From: Candidatus Omnitrophota bacterium
GTDB lineage: Bacteria > Omnitrophota > Gorgyraeia > Gygaellales > Profunditerraquicolaceae
Length of the DNA: 40,477 bases
Direction: 5' to 3'
Assembly (NCBI GenBank): GCA_022013085.1
Contig: JAKLQX010000022.1
Span: 1-40,477 of the forward strand
Made by a program: the position numbers and the translations under genes. The notes beneath the pieces are model-generated. The model had not been told where the DNA came from. It saw only the letters and a list, made by a program, of their open reading frames with translations, and ran no database searches. Positions 31,363-38,432 of this stretch are shown in pieces. Each line of letters begins with the position of its first letter. The stretch's first letter is position 1.

Positions 31363-31434
31363 AGCTGTGTGTGGAGAGGTCGTCCCCTTGTCGAATATTA
31401 CTGTCCGTCCTTAGAGAGAGGGTTTACCTTGGAA
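31363..31434 (+). repeat. intergenic element R, copy 3 (most diverged)
   Basis: It starts AGCTGTGTGTGGAGAG, carries ACTGTCCGTCCTTAGAGAG, and ends TTTACCTTGGAA. It shares the first block, the CGTCCTTAG core and the ACCTyrGAA end with copies at 23138 and 25133. It lies between the terminator at 31298 and phoB. Confidence 0.5.
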
Positions 31435-31507
31435 TGTCGTTGCTTTGTGGTTAATTGTTTGTTAAAATGACTTATCGTAATAATTTTTATTGTTTCTAGG
31501 AGATAGA

Positions 31508-32200
31508 ATGAAAGAAACCATCCTAATCGTAGAAGATGAAAAAGATATAGTCAAGATGTTGGACTATAATTTAAAAAAAGAAGGGTATAAAACTTTAGTT
31601 GCTAATGATGGAGAAGATGCCCTCGATATGGCGAATACAAAATTACCCGATCTTATTCTTTTGGATTTGATGTTACCCGGAGTAGATGGCCTGGAAATCT
31701 GTAAGGAGCTTAAATCTGAAAGAAAAACAGTTGCAATTCCGGTAATTATGCTTACCGCTAAGGCCCAAGAATCAGATAAAATCGTAGGCCTTGAGTTAGG
31801 TGCTGATGATTATGTAACCAAGCCTTTTAGCCCCAGAGAGCTTATTGCCCGGATAAAGGCAGTGCTGCGTAGAGGGAAAGAAAATGATAAGTTACCCGAG
31901 ATTTTAAAGATAGGCGAATTAACCATAGATTTTTCTAAGATTGCGTTTACTGTTAAAGATAAACCAGTTGAACTTACCTCGAAAGAGTTCGAGCTCTTAA
32001 AGACTTTAATAAAAGTAAAGGGTAGGGTTTTATCACGTGATTACCTTTTGGATAATATCTGGGGTTTCAATAACGCTATAGAAATCCAGACTCGCACAGT
32101 AGACGTGCACATCAGGACGCTACGTAAGAAGCTAAAGAGTGAAGCAAAGCGTATTCTTACCGTTAAAAACTACGGATATAGGTTTGAATATGAAGATTAG
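31508..32200 (+). CDS. phoB: phosphate regulon response regulator (OmpR/PhoB family)
   Basis: A 230-residue response regulator. The receiver domain (about 1-120) has the acidic pair ED9-10, phosphoacceptor Asp53 in LILLDLMLPG, and LTAK. The C-terminal winged helix (about 130-230) has ELTSKEFELLKTLIKVKGRV and TRTVDVHIRTLRKKL. ATG 31508 has AGGAGA upstream; the TTG at 31490 lacks one. The next gene is its kinase, overlapping by 11 nt. Pho-box direct repeats near pstS and the DUF2490 gene are its likely targets. Confidence 0.92.
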   Translation: MKETILIVEDEKDIVKMLDYNLKKEGYKTLVANDGEDALDMANTKLPDLILLDLMLPGVDGLEICKELKSERKTVAIPVIMLTAKAQESDKIVGLELGADDYVTKPFSPRELIARIKAVLRRGKENDKLPEILKIGELTIDFSKIAFTVKDKPVELTSKEFELLKTLIKVKGRVLSRDYLLDNIWGFNNAIEIQTRTVDVHIRTLRKKLKSEAKRILTVKNYGYRFEYED

Positions 32201-34007
32201 CTTTAAGCTGAAGCTGATTTTTTCTTATATTTTTGTAATCCTGATCTCCTTTGGATTTATCGCTTACTTTTTAGATAAGAACTTAGAAGAAAATTCCCTC
32301 CATAATCTCCAAGCTTCTTTAATCAATCAGGCCTATCTAGTTGAAAATCAAATTACTGCTGAAAATATTAAGAGAGAAAATATTGCGCATTTAGAATCAC
32401 TCATTGCTACTTTAAGTGGGAAAATAAAATGTCGCATTACTGTAATTAATAATCTTGGCAAAGTTCTTGCTGATTCAGAAAAGTTACAAAAAGAAATCCC
32501 AGAAATGGAGAATCATCTTTATCGGCCAGAGGTCAAGATGGCTTTGGTCAATAAGGTTGGTATAGATACACGCTATTCCTCAACACTAAAGATAGATATG
32601 TTATATGTTGCTTTGCCCATAAAAGAAAATAAAGAACTTATAGGAGTTATTAGGCTCGCGCTTCCCCTTGAGAGTGTAGAAAAGACTTTAAATGAGATTC
32701 GTAAGGCAGTATTATTTGGTTTGATTTTTGCTTTAGCTTTTGCTTTTGTTTTAGGTTCAATAATAGCAGCTCAAACTATAAGGCCGATTAACAGGATGAT
32801 TCAGGTTTCTCGCAGATTTTCAAAAGGTGATTTTAGCCGTAGGATAATGCAAGTTTCTAAAGATGAAATAGGGGAACTCGCTGCCACCTTAAATAAGATG
32901 GCTCAGGATATAGAAGATAAGATCAAGGAAGCCAAGACACAGAATCAGAAGTTGGCTGCTATTTTTAATAGCATGATTGAAGGGGTTATTGTTATAGATA
33001 AGGCAGGGTATATAATTTCGGTAAATCCAACGATTGAGAAAATATTTAGTATCGCAAGAAAAGATGTTGAAGGAAAAGTATTTCTTGAGGCAATACGCAA
33101 TAACGATATCGCTGAAGTTATTAGTGCGGCTTTAAAAAGCGGAAAGTCCGTATCAAGCGAGATAGCGCTTATTTATCCAGTGCGTAGAATATTTGAAGTT
33201 AACGCTACTCCAATCTTTGATGCCTCGACTCCGCTCGGCATCAATCCTGAGCAAAGTCGAAGGATTGATAATAATGTTATTAGTGGATGCTTGGTGGTTG
33301 TGCATGATATAACCGAGATAAGAAGGCTGGAGACCGTAAGAAGTGATTTTGTGGCTAATGTCTCTCACGAACTAAAAACCCCGCTTACTTCTATTAAAGG
33401 ATTTGTGGAAACGCTTCTCGAGGGTGCTTTAGATGACAAGGAAAATAACCGTAATTTTTTAAAGATTATACATGATCATGCTGAGCGTCTTGATAGCTTG
33501 GTTAATGATTTACTTTCTTTGTCGCACCTTGAATCAAAAGAAATAATGCTTAAGAAGACAAATTTTAATCTAAGGCAACAGGTTGAGGATGTTATTTCGG
33601 GTTTTAGATCTCAGTTAAAAAAGAAGGATATAGAAATTAAGAATGAGTTGTCTGCTGGTATTTCGGTAACAGCTGATAAGGATAGATTTGAACAGGTGAT
33701 TACCAATTTAATCGATAATGCAATAAAGTTTAATAATGAAAAAGGTTTTGTCAGAATTTTTAATGAAGAAATAAACGGTAAAGTCAAGATTATCATAGAA
33801 GATTCAGGAATCGGTATCCCCGAAAAAGACACCCCCCGCATATTTGAGCGTTTCTACCGCGTAGACAAAGCGCGCTCGCGCGAACTCGGTGGAACTGGCC
33901 TTGGGCTTTCTATTGTCAAACACATCGTTGAGTTGCATAGCGGAAGTGTTGGCGTGGAAAGTACTGAAGGTTTTGGTTCAAAATTCTGGTTTATTCTCCC
34001 CAGGTAG
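32190..34007 (+). CDS. phoR: phosphate regulon sensor histidine kinase (PhoR-like) carrying a repeat-derived insert
   Basis: A 605-residue membrane sensor. Two TM helices (about 8-28 and 170-190) flank an extracytoplasmic sensor domain. HAMP follows (IRPINRMIQVSRRFSKGDFS), then PAS (about 255-370), HisKA with His393 in VANVSHELKTP, and HATPase (NLIDNAIKFNN, DSGIGIPEKD, GGTGLGLSIVK). Inside the PAS domain, residues 345-360 are encoded by a palindromic repeat element (33222-33269) and break an otherwise normal VNATPIFDA/NNVISG region in frame. ATG 32190 lies within phoB; an extension to 32139 is not needed. It controls PhoB phosphorylation. Confidence 0.92.
   Translation: MKISFKLKLIFSYIFVILISFGFIAYFLDKNLEENSLHNLQASLINQAYLVENQITAENIKRENIAHLESLIATLSGKIKCRITVINNLGKVLADSEKLQKEIPEMENHLYRPEVKMALVNKVGIDTRYSSTLKIDMLYVALPIKENKELIGVIRLALPLESVEKTLNEIRKAVLFGLIFALAFAFVLGSIIAAQTIRPINRMIQVSRRFSKGDFSRRIMQVSKDEIGELAATLNKMAQDIEDKIKEAKTQNQKLAAIFNSMIEGVIVIDKAGYIISVNPTIEKIFSIARKDVEGKVFLEAIRNNDIAEVISAALKSGKSVSSEIALIYPVRRIFEVNATPIFDASTPLGINPEQSRRIDNNVISGCLVVVHDITEIRRLETVRSDFVANVSHELKTPLTSIKGFVETLLEGALDDKENNRNFLKIIHDHAERLDSLVNDLLSLSHLESKEIMLKKTNFNLRQQVEDVISGFRSQLKKKDIEIKNELSAGISVTADKDRFEQVITNLIDNAIKFNNEKGFVRIFNEEINGKVKIIIEDSGIGIPEKDTPRIFERFYRVDKARSRELGGTGLGLSIVKHIVELHSGSVGVESTEGFGSKFWFILPR
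33222..33269 (+). repeat. palindromic repeat inserted in frame in phoR
   Basis: Forty-eight nt with the arms TCGACTCCGCTC and CCTGAGCAAAGTCGAAGGAT, closely related to the element at 36775-36846. Sixteen codons are added (from Ala-Ser-Thr-Pro to Arg-Ile-Asp), bounded by GAT on both sides. It resembles in behaviour the Rickettsia palindromic elements found inside genes. Confidence 0.75.
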
Positions 34008-34027
34008 TCGCAATACCTCCAAAAAAG

Positions 34028-34066
34028 TTTTACCCACATTTTACTTACCCTTGAAGCAGATTTAAT
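34028..34066 (+). promoter_or_regulatory. Pho box and -10 before the DUF2490 gene
   Basis: The direct repeats TTTTACC (34028-34034), 4 bp CACA, TTTTACT (34039-34045) have the 7-4-7 layout of PhoB sites. A TTTAAT (34061-34066) sits 15 bp beyond, the same spacing as at pstS. An alternative -10, TATACT, is at 34077-34082. Confidence 0.75.
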
Positions 34067-34100
34067 GTCTTCATTATATACTCCTTTTGTGAATTAAAAG

Positions 34101-34120
34101 CCTGCCTGCCGGCAGGCAGG
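34101..34120. repeat. palindromic repeat copy 2 (CCTGCCTGCC/GGCAGGCAGG)
   Basis: Identical to 12582-12601. It lies in the 5' leader of the DUF2490 transcript. Confidence 0.8.
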
Positions 34121-34132
34121 AAAAGAGGTGAT

Positions 34133-34282
34133 ATGTTTATTGAGTTTAGTTTATTATATGCGATGTGTATTTTACTTGGATTGAAAGAAAATAATTATTT
34201 TGAAAGGAGAGAAGATGAAAAAGGTGATTTTTGTGATAATCGGATTAACTCTGTTTTTAGCAGCAAAAGTTTATGCCTATGA
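34133..34282 (+). CDS. possible 49-residue leader ORF
   Basis: ATG 34133 has a good Shine-Dalgarno (AAGAGGTG) just after the palindrome. The frame opens hydrophobic (MFIEFSLLYAMCILLGL) but then reads through the ribosome-binding site and first 68 nt of the DUF2490 gene in another frame. It could be a translated leader that couples initiation, or chance. Low support. Confidence 0.25.
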   Translation: MFIEFSLLYAMCILLGLKENNYFERREDEKGDFCDNRINSVFSSKSLCL

Positions 34283-34871
34283 TGATGGAGATTTCCAGGT
34301 ATGGAATACTGATATAGAGGAATATAAGATAAATAAGGATCTTAAGGTTGCATTTGAAGAAGAGTTTCGCTGGGGAGGCAATGCCTCTGAATTCTATTAC
34401 CAGCATTATGACCTTGGATTGTCTTATGCATTAAACAAATACTGGAGCATTGGAGGTGGGTACCGACAGATTTATGAATTAAGCAAACGCAAGTTTAAAA
34501 TGGAGAATGCGCCGTACTTAACTGTTACGCTGTTATTATCTGAAGGAGGATTTAGTTTTGAAAGTCGCAATCGCCTAGAGTATCGGTATTTTGAATATAA
34601 GGCTGATTCTGGCCGCTATCGCAATAAATTCACGCTTAAGTATCCTTTAAAGTTTACAAAAATAGAAATTCAGCCTTTTGTATCTGATGAAGTTTTTTTT
34701 GGTTTTGGAGGGGCAAATCAGTTTAATCAGAATAGGGTATCTGCTGGTTTAGGGGTGAATTTTACAAAGAATATAAAGGCTGAAGTTTATTATATGCTAG
34801 TTACTGCTAAAAGCTCTGGCAAATGGATTGATTCTAATGTATTAGGAACCAAATTAAAAATAGCATTTTGA
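34215..34871 (+). CDS. DUF2490-family outer-membrane beta-barrel protein
   Basis: A 218-residue exported protein: signal peptide at about 1-20 (ending VYAYD), then the DUF2490 pattern DFQVWNTDIEEYKINKDLK, FEEEFRWGG, YYQHYDLGLSYALNKYWSIG and FESRNRLEYRYF, ending in Phe. Around ten antiparallel strands are expected. The Pho box upstream and position between phoR and pstS suggest expression under phosphate limitation, perhaps as a phosphate-ester or phosphate channel (inference). ATG 34215 has AAGGAGAG; the in-frame TTG at 34200 has no comparable site. Confidence 0.85.
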   Translation: MKKVIFVIIGLTLFLAAKVYAYDDGDFQVWNTDIEEYKINKDLKVAFEEEFRWGGNASEFYYQHYDLGLSYALNKYWSIGGGYRQIYELSKRKFKMENAPYLTVTLLLSEGGFSFESRNRLEYRYFEYKADSGRYRNKFTLKYPLKFTKIEIQPFVSDEVFFGFGGANQFNQNRVSAGLGVNFTKNIKAEVYYMLVTAKSSGKWIDSNVLGTKLKIAF

Positions 34872-34873
34872 GA

Positions 34874-34912
34874 TTTTACACAGATTTTACATTAGCTTCA
34901 TATAGGTATAAT
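34874..34912 (+). promoter_or_regulatory. Pho box and -10 of pstS
   Basis: TTTTACA (34874-34880), 4 bp CAGA, TTTTACA (34885-34891) is an exact 7-4-7 direct repeat. TATAAT (34907-34912) lies 15 bp after it with no -35 box, as expected for a PhoB-activated promoter. Confidence 0.88.
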
Positions 34913-34939
34913 ATAGGTAAAATATACTATAAACAAATG

Positions 34940-34990
34940 GCACTCCGCGCTAATTGGAATTGCGCGGGTGTTGTGTACGTACACAAGGAG
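34940..34990 (+). promoter_or_regulatory. conserved two-hairpin leader, pstS copy
   Basis: Hairpin 1 is CAC, a bulged T, then CCGCGC, the 11-nt loop TAATTGGAATT, and GCGCGG-GTG. Hairpin 2 is TGTGT-ACGT-ACACA, immediately followed by AGGAGG. Base pairs differ from the nikR copy while pairing, bulge position and loop are kept. Confidence 0.6.
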
Positions 34991-34996
34991 GAAAAT

Positions 34997-35851
34997 ATGT
35001 TTAGAAAATGGTTATTTGTTTTGATAGCACTTATGTTTGTAACTTCTGCATTTGCAGCAAAAGATAAAAATTCAATACAGGTTAAAGGTTCAGATACTAT
35101 GGTTAACTTAGGCCAAGCCTGGGCAGAGAAGTATATGGAGAAGAGTCCTACTGATTTTGTGGCAGTAACTGGTGGTGGATCAGGCACAGGGCTATCAAGC
35201 CTTATAAGCGGCACTTGCGATATAGCGATGAGCTCCAGAAACATCAAAGAAAAAGAAATTGCTCTTGCCCAGCAGAAAGGCATAAACCCCAATGAAATAA
35301 AAGTTGCTTTAGATGGTCTTGCCGTGGTAGTAAATCTGAATAATTCTATCAGTAAGCTTACCTTAGGCCAACTTGCAGACATTTTTACTGGAAGGGTCGC
35401 TAACTGGAAGGAAATCGGAGGTAAAGATGAGAAGATTGTTATTCTCTCACGCGAAGTAAATTCCGGAACCCATGTTTATTTCAAAGAGCACGTATTAAGG
35501 AAAAATGATCCTAATAGCAAAGAAGAGTTTGCGCCAAGAGCGTTAATGCTTTCATCTTCTCAGGCAATTGCTGATGAAGTGGCGGGAAACTCTGCTGCTG
35601 TTGGATATTATGGAATGGGTTATATATCAAAGAAGCAAAAACCCGTAGCTATAGCTAAAGATGAAAAATCGGAATATGAAGCACCGACAATAGAAAATGT
35701 CATAAACGGTAAGTATCCTATTTCAAGGCCGTTATTTATTTATACCAATAGCGCACCAGAAGGTTTGGTAAAGAAATTCGTAGATTTTACACTTTCTAAG
35801 GAAGGCCAGGATATTGTTTTGGTAACTGATTTTGTACCGGTTAATAGATAA
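34997..35851 (+). CDS. pstS: phosphate ABC transporter substrate-binding protein
   Basis: A 284-residue exported phosphate-binding protein. The signal peptide is about 1-21 (FVTSAFAAK). Phosphate-site motifs are VKGSDTMVNLGQAWAE, TGGGSGTGLSSLISGTCDIAMSSR and LSREVNSGTHVYFKEHVL. ATG 34997 has AAGGAGG directly after the leader hairpins; an extension to 34868 would translate the promoter and leader and is rejected. The first gene of the pst operon under a Pho box. Confidence 0.95.
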   Translation: MFRKWLFVLIALMFVTSAFAAKDKNSIQVKGSDTMVNLGQAWAEKYMEKSPTDFVAVTGGGSGTGLSSLISGTCDIAMSSRNIKEKEIALAQQKGINPNEIKVALDGLAVVVNLNNSISKLTLGQLADIFTGRVANWKEIGGKDEKIVILSREVNSGTHVYFKEHVLRKNDPNSKEEFAPRALMLSSSQAIADEVAGNSAAVGYYGMGYISKKQKPVAIAKDEKSEYEAPTIENVINGKYPISRPLFIYTNSAPEGLVKKFVDFTLSKEGQDIVLVTDFVPVNR

Positions 35852-35855
35852 AATG

Positions 35856-35881
35856 TTCCCCCTTCGCTAAGGCTCCGGGGG
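35856..35881. repeat. hairpin between pstS and pstC
   Basis: TCCCCC (35857-35862) pairs with GGGGGA (35876-35881) around an arm containing TTCGCTAAGGC. It has no T-run. It may be another short dispersed repeat, and could stabilise pstS mRNA over the downstream genes. Confidence 0.6.
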
Positions 35882-35911
35882 ATTTCGCTAAATAAAAACA
35901 TAAGGTGCTTA

Positions 35912-36775
35912 ATGCGTAAGTTTAAAGAGTTTATTATTGAAAAACTAGTTTTAATTTGTGGATTAGCTTCCATATTTTTTGTAGTGTTGATTTTTCTTTT
36001 CTTGCTCAAAGAAGGGCTTGCGGTATTTAAGACTATAAGCCCTTTTAAGTTTCTCTTTGGTAAGAGCTGGTATCCCATTTCAGAACCGGCCCAGTTAGGA
36101 ATACTTCCACTGATTTTGGGTTCCTTACTTGTTACTGTTGGCGCAGCAATCATCTCTATCCCAATAGGAGTAGGTTGCGCCATTTATATTGCCGAGATAG
36201 CCCCACTAAAAATTAAAGAGACTCTTAAGGCAGGAATCGAATTATTGGCCGCCATTCCAAGTGTTGTACTAGGATTCATTGGTATGATAACCCTCGTTCC
36301 ATTAGTAAAGACAGTTTTTCATCTGCCTACTGGATTAACTGCGTTATCTGGTTCAATAATGTTGGCATTTATGGCTATGCCGACAATAGTTTCAATTGCA
36401 GAAGATGCGTTATATTCTGTCCCAAAGACGTATAAAGAAGGAGCTCTGGCGTTAGGAGCGACACATTGGCAGACAATATGGCGAGTAATGCTTCCTGCAG
36501 CATCAAGCGGTATACTTGCAGCAGTTATGCTTGGGATTGGTAGGGTAATCGGTGAAACAATGGCAGTAATGATGATCACAGGAAATGCTGCGGTTATGCC
36601 AAATAGCATTTTAGCTCCGGTTAGGACTTTGACTGCTACTATTGCCGCTGAAATGGGCGAAGCAGTGGTGGGGGCTGAGCATTATTTTGCCTTATTTGCT
36701 ATTGGCATAGTCTTATTTGTTATTAGTTTTGCGATTAATGTAACCGCAGATTTATTCTTGCATAAGAGGCAGTAA
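35912..36775 (+). CDS. pstC: phosphate ABC transporter permease PstC
   Basis: A 287-residue inner-membrane permease with about six helices. The coupling-helix (EAA-like) region is EDALYSVPKTYKEGALALGATHWQTIWRVMLPAA. Other features are IPSVVLGFIGM and RVIGETMAVMMITGNA. The TAA stop is the start of the palindromic repeat that fills the whole gap to pstA. Confidence 0.94.
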   Translation: MRKFKEFIIEKLVLICGLASIFFVVLIFLFLLKEGLAVFKTISPFKFLFGKSWYPISEPAQLGILPLILGSLLVTVGAAIISIPIGVGCAIYIAEIAPLKIKETLKAGIELLAAIPSVVLGFIGMITLVPLVKTVFHLPTGLTALSGSIMLAFMAMPTIVSIAEDALYSVPKTYKEGALALGATHWQTIWRVMLPAASSGILAAVMLGIGRVIGETMAVMMITGNAAVMPNSILAPVRTLTATIAAEMGEAVVGAEHYFALFAIGIVLFVISFAINVTADLFLHKRQ

Positions 36776-36846
36776 TGACCCGTTCGACTTCGCTCAGGGT
36801 CATCCTGAGCAAGCGACGAATAAAATGAGGAGCGCGTCGAAGGATG
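36775..36846 (+). repeat. palindromic repeat filling the pstC-pstA gap
   Basis: ATGACCC (36775-36781) pairs with GGGTCAT (36797-36803), GCTCAGG (36792-36798) with CCTGAGC (36804-36810), and TTCGAC (36783-36788) with GTCGAA (36836-36841). The right end TCGAAGGATG supplies both the Shine-Dalgarno (GAAGGA) and the ATG of pstA. It is related to the element inside phoR. Confidence 0.85.
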
Positions 36847-37692
36847 AAAAATCCCCACAGAACACAAAACATTGCTTTTTTCTTATTATTCTTAGCGACA
36901 CTTTTAATCGTGGTCCCGGTAGGTTTAATTGTTGTTATTATTATTCAGGAAGGACTACCAGCAATTAACTGGCAGTTTCTTTCGGATATGCCGCGACAAG
37001 GAATGCGTGCGGGTGGAATATTCCCGGCAATCATAGGAACTATATACTTAGTTACTGGCGCCATTATTTTTGCTTTACCAATAGGGCTTCTTGCAGCCAT
37101 ATATTTAAGCGAATATTCAAAAGATAATATGCTTACCAGGCTTATAAAATTAGCAATTGTTAATCTGGCAGGTGTGCCCTCGGTTGTTTATGGACTTTTT
37201 GGCTTAGCCCTTTTTGTAGTATTTTTCAAATTTGGAGCATCAATTCTTTCTGGTTCACTTACCCTCGGGATTATGATACTGCCTGTAATTATCACAACCT
37301 CACGCGAAGCATTAGAGAGCGTTCCGTATTCTTTTCGCGAAGTAAGTTTGTCTTTAGGCGCAAGCAAATGGCAGACCATAAGACACATTGTTCTTCCTAA
37401 TGCTGTCCCCGGTATATTAACCGGGACTATTCTGGGCTTAGGAAGAGCTGCTGGTGAGACCGCGCCAATTCTTTTTACCGTTGCAGCTTTTTATCTACCA
37501 CGATTACCTAGCTCCATCTTTGATCAAGCAATGGCTTTGCCGTATCATCTTTATGTCATTTCTACACAGGTACCTAATGTTGATGAGAAGATAAGGTATG
37601 GGACTGCGTTTGTTTTACTAGCGTTGGTTCTATTTATGAATTTGGTTGCAATAATTATTCGTTATAAGTTTAGAAAGAAGAAAAAATGGTAA
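36844..37692 (+). CDS. pstA: phosphate ABC transporter permease PstA
   Basis: A 282-residue permease with about six helices. Family features are GGIFPAIIGTIYLVTGAI, LAGVPSVVYGLFGLAL, the coupling region SREALESVPYSFREVSLSLGASKWQTIRHIVLP, and GRAAGETAPILFT. Its ATG and Shine-Dalgarno belong to the end of a palindromic repeat. It overlaps pstB1 by 7 nt. Confidence 0.94.
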   Translation: MKNPHRTQNIAFFLLFLATLLIVVPVGLIVVIIIQEGLPAINWQFLSDMPRQGMRAGGIFPAIIGTIYLVTGAIIFALPIGLLAAIYLSEYSKDNMLTRLIKLAIVNLAGVPSVVYGLFGLALFVVFFKFGASILSGSLTLGIMILPVIITTSREALESVPYSFREVSLSLGASKWQTIRHIVLPNAVPGILTGTILGLGRAAGETAPILFTVAAFYLPRLPSSIFDQAMALPYHLYVISTQVPNVDEKIRYGTAFVLLALVLFMNLVAIIIRYKFRKKKKW

Positions 37693-38432
37693 AGTTTGAT
37701 ATCAAAGATCTTAATATCTGGTTCGGTTCTATACACGCCCTAAAGCAGGTAAGTATGGGCATACAGGCTAATGAAATTTTAAGCGTGATCGGACCTTCAA
37801 ATAGCGGTAAGACAACTTTTTTAAGAATGCTCAATCGCTTGAATGACCTTAATCAGAATTTTAAAATGTCCGGAGCAATAAAGCTCGAACAAGAAGATAT
37901 CAAGAATATTAATACGGAATTATTGCGTAAGAGAGTAGGTATGGTATTTGCGTTACCGCTGTCGCTTCCATTATCTATTTTTGATAATGTTGCTTACGGC
38001 GTAAGAATGCATGGTATGAAGAACAAGAAGTTATTGGAGAAAATAGTAGAAGGATCATTAAAGGAAGCCTATCTCTGGGAAGAGGTAAAAGGGAGATTAA
38101 GCGAATCGGCTTTTAAACTTTCCGGAGGCCAACAGCAACGTTTGTGCATAGCTAGAACACTCGCAGTTGAACCAGAGGTAATTTTATTTGATGAGCCATG
38201 TTCAGGGCTTGATCCTATATCCACCGCAAAAGTAGAAGATGCTATGGTTAAGCTAAAACAAAAATACACAATAGTTCTGGTTACTAACAATGTAAAGCAG
38301 GCGGCTAGGGTTGGTGACAGGACAGCTTTCTTTTTAAATGGTGAACTTATTGAGTTGGACAAAACAGATAAGATTTTTACCGCGCCACAAGACAAACGCA
38401 CGGATGGTTATATTAGAGGGAAATTTGGATAA
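37686..38432 (+). CDS. pstB: phosphate ABC transporter ATP-binding protein, first copy (Q-loop and H-loop lost)
   Basis: A 248-residue PstB paralogue. Walker A GPSNSGKT (36-43), signature LSGGQQQR (145-152) and Walker B with catalytic Glu170 (ILFDEPCSG) are intact. Two catalytic-site elements are changed: the Q-loop glutamine is Ala89 (GMVFAL instead of GMVFQ), with the usual KPNPFP replaced, and the switch histidine is Asn201 (VTNNV instead of VTHNM). It has lost residues that belong to its own ATP site while keeping the signature it lends to its partner. Together with the next gene it is expected to form a heterodimer. Confidence 0.93.
   Translation: MVKFDIKDLNIWFGSIHALKQVSMGIQANEILSVIGPSNSGKTTFLRMLNRLNDLNQNFKMSGAIKLEQEDIKNINTELLRKRVGMVFALPLSLPLSIFDNVAYGVRMHGMKNKKLLEKIVEGSLKEAYLWEEVKGRLSESAFKLSGGQQQRLCIARTLAVEPEVILFDEPCSGLDPISTAKVEDAMVKLKQKYTIVLVTNNVKQAARVGDRTAFFLNGELIELDKTDKIFTAPQDKRTDGYIRGKFG

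Noticed and set aside
17771-35010. N-terminal extensions of ribH, ribBA, rodZ-like, nikR, zur-side znuA, phoB, phoR, pstS and the antitoxin
   Set aside because: Each longer start runs into a repeat, leader hairpin, promoter or upstream gene. In most cases the downstream ATG has a Shine-Dalgarno or signal peptide that fits the family; for phoR the downstream ATG already gives a normal N-terminus.
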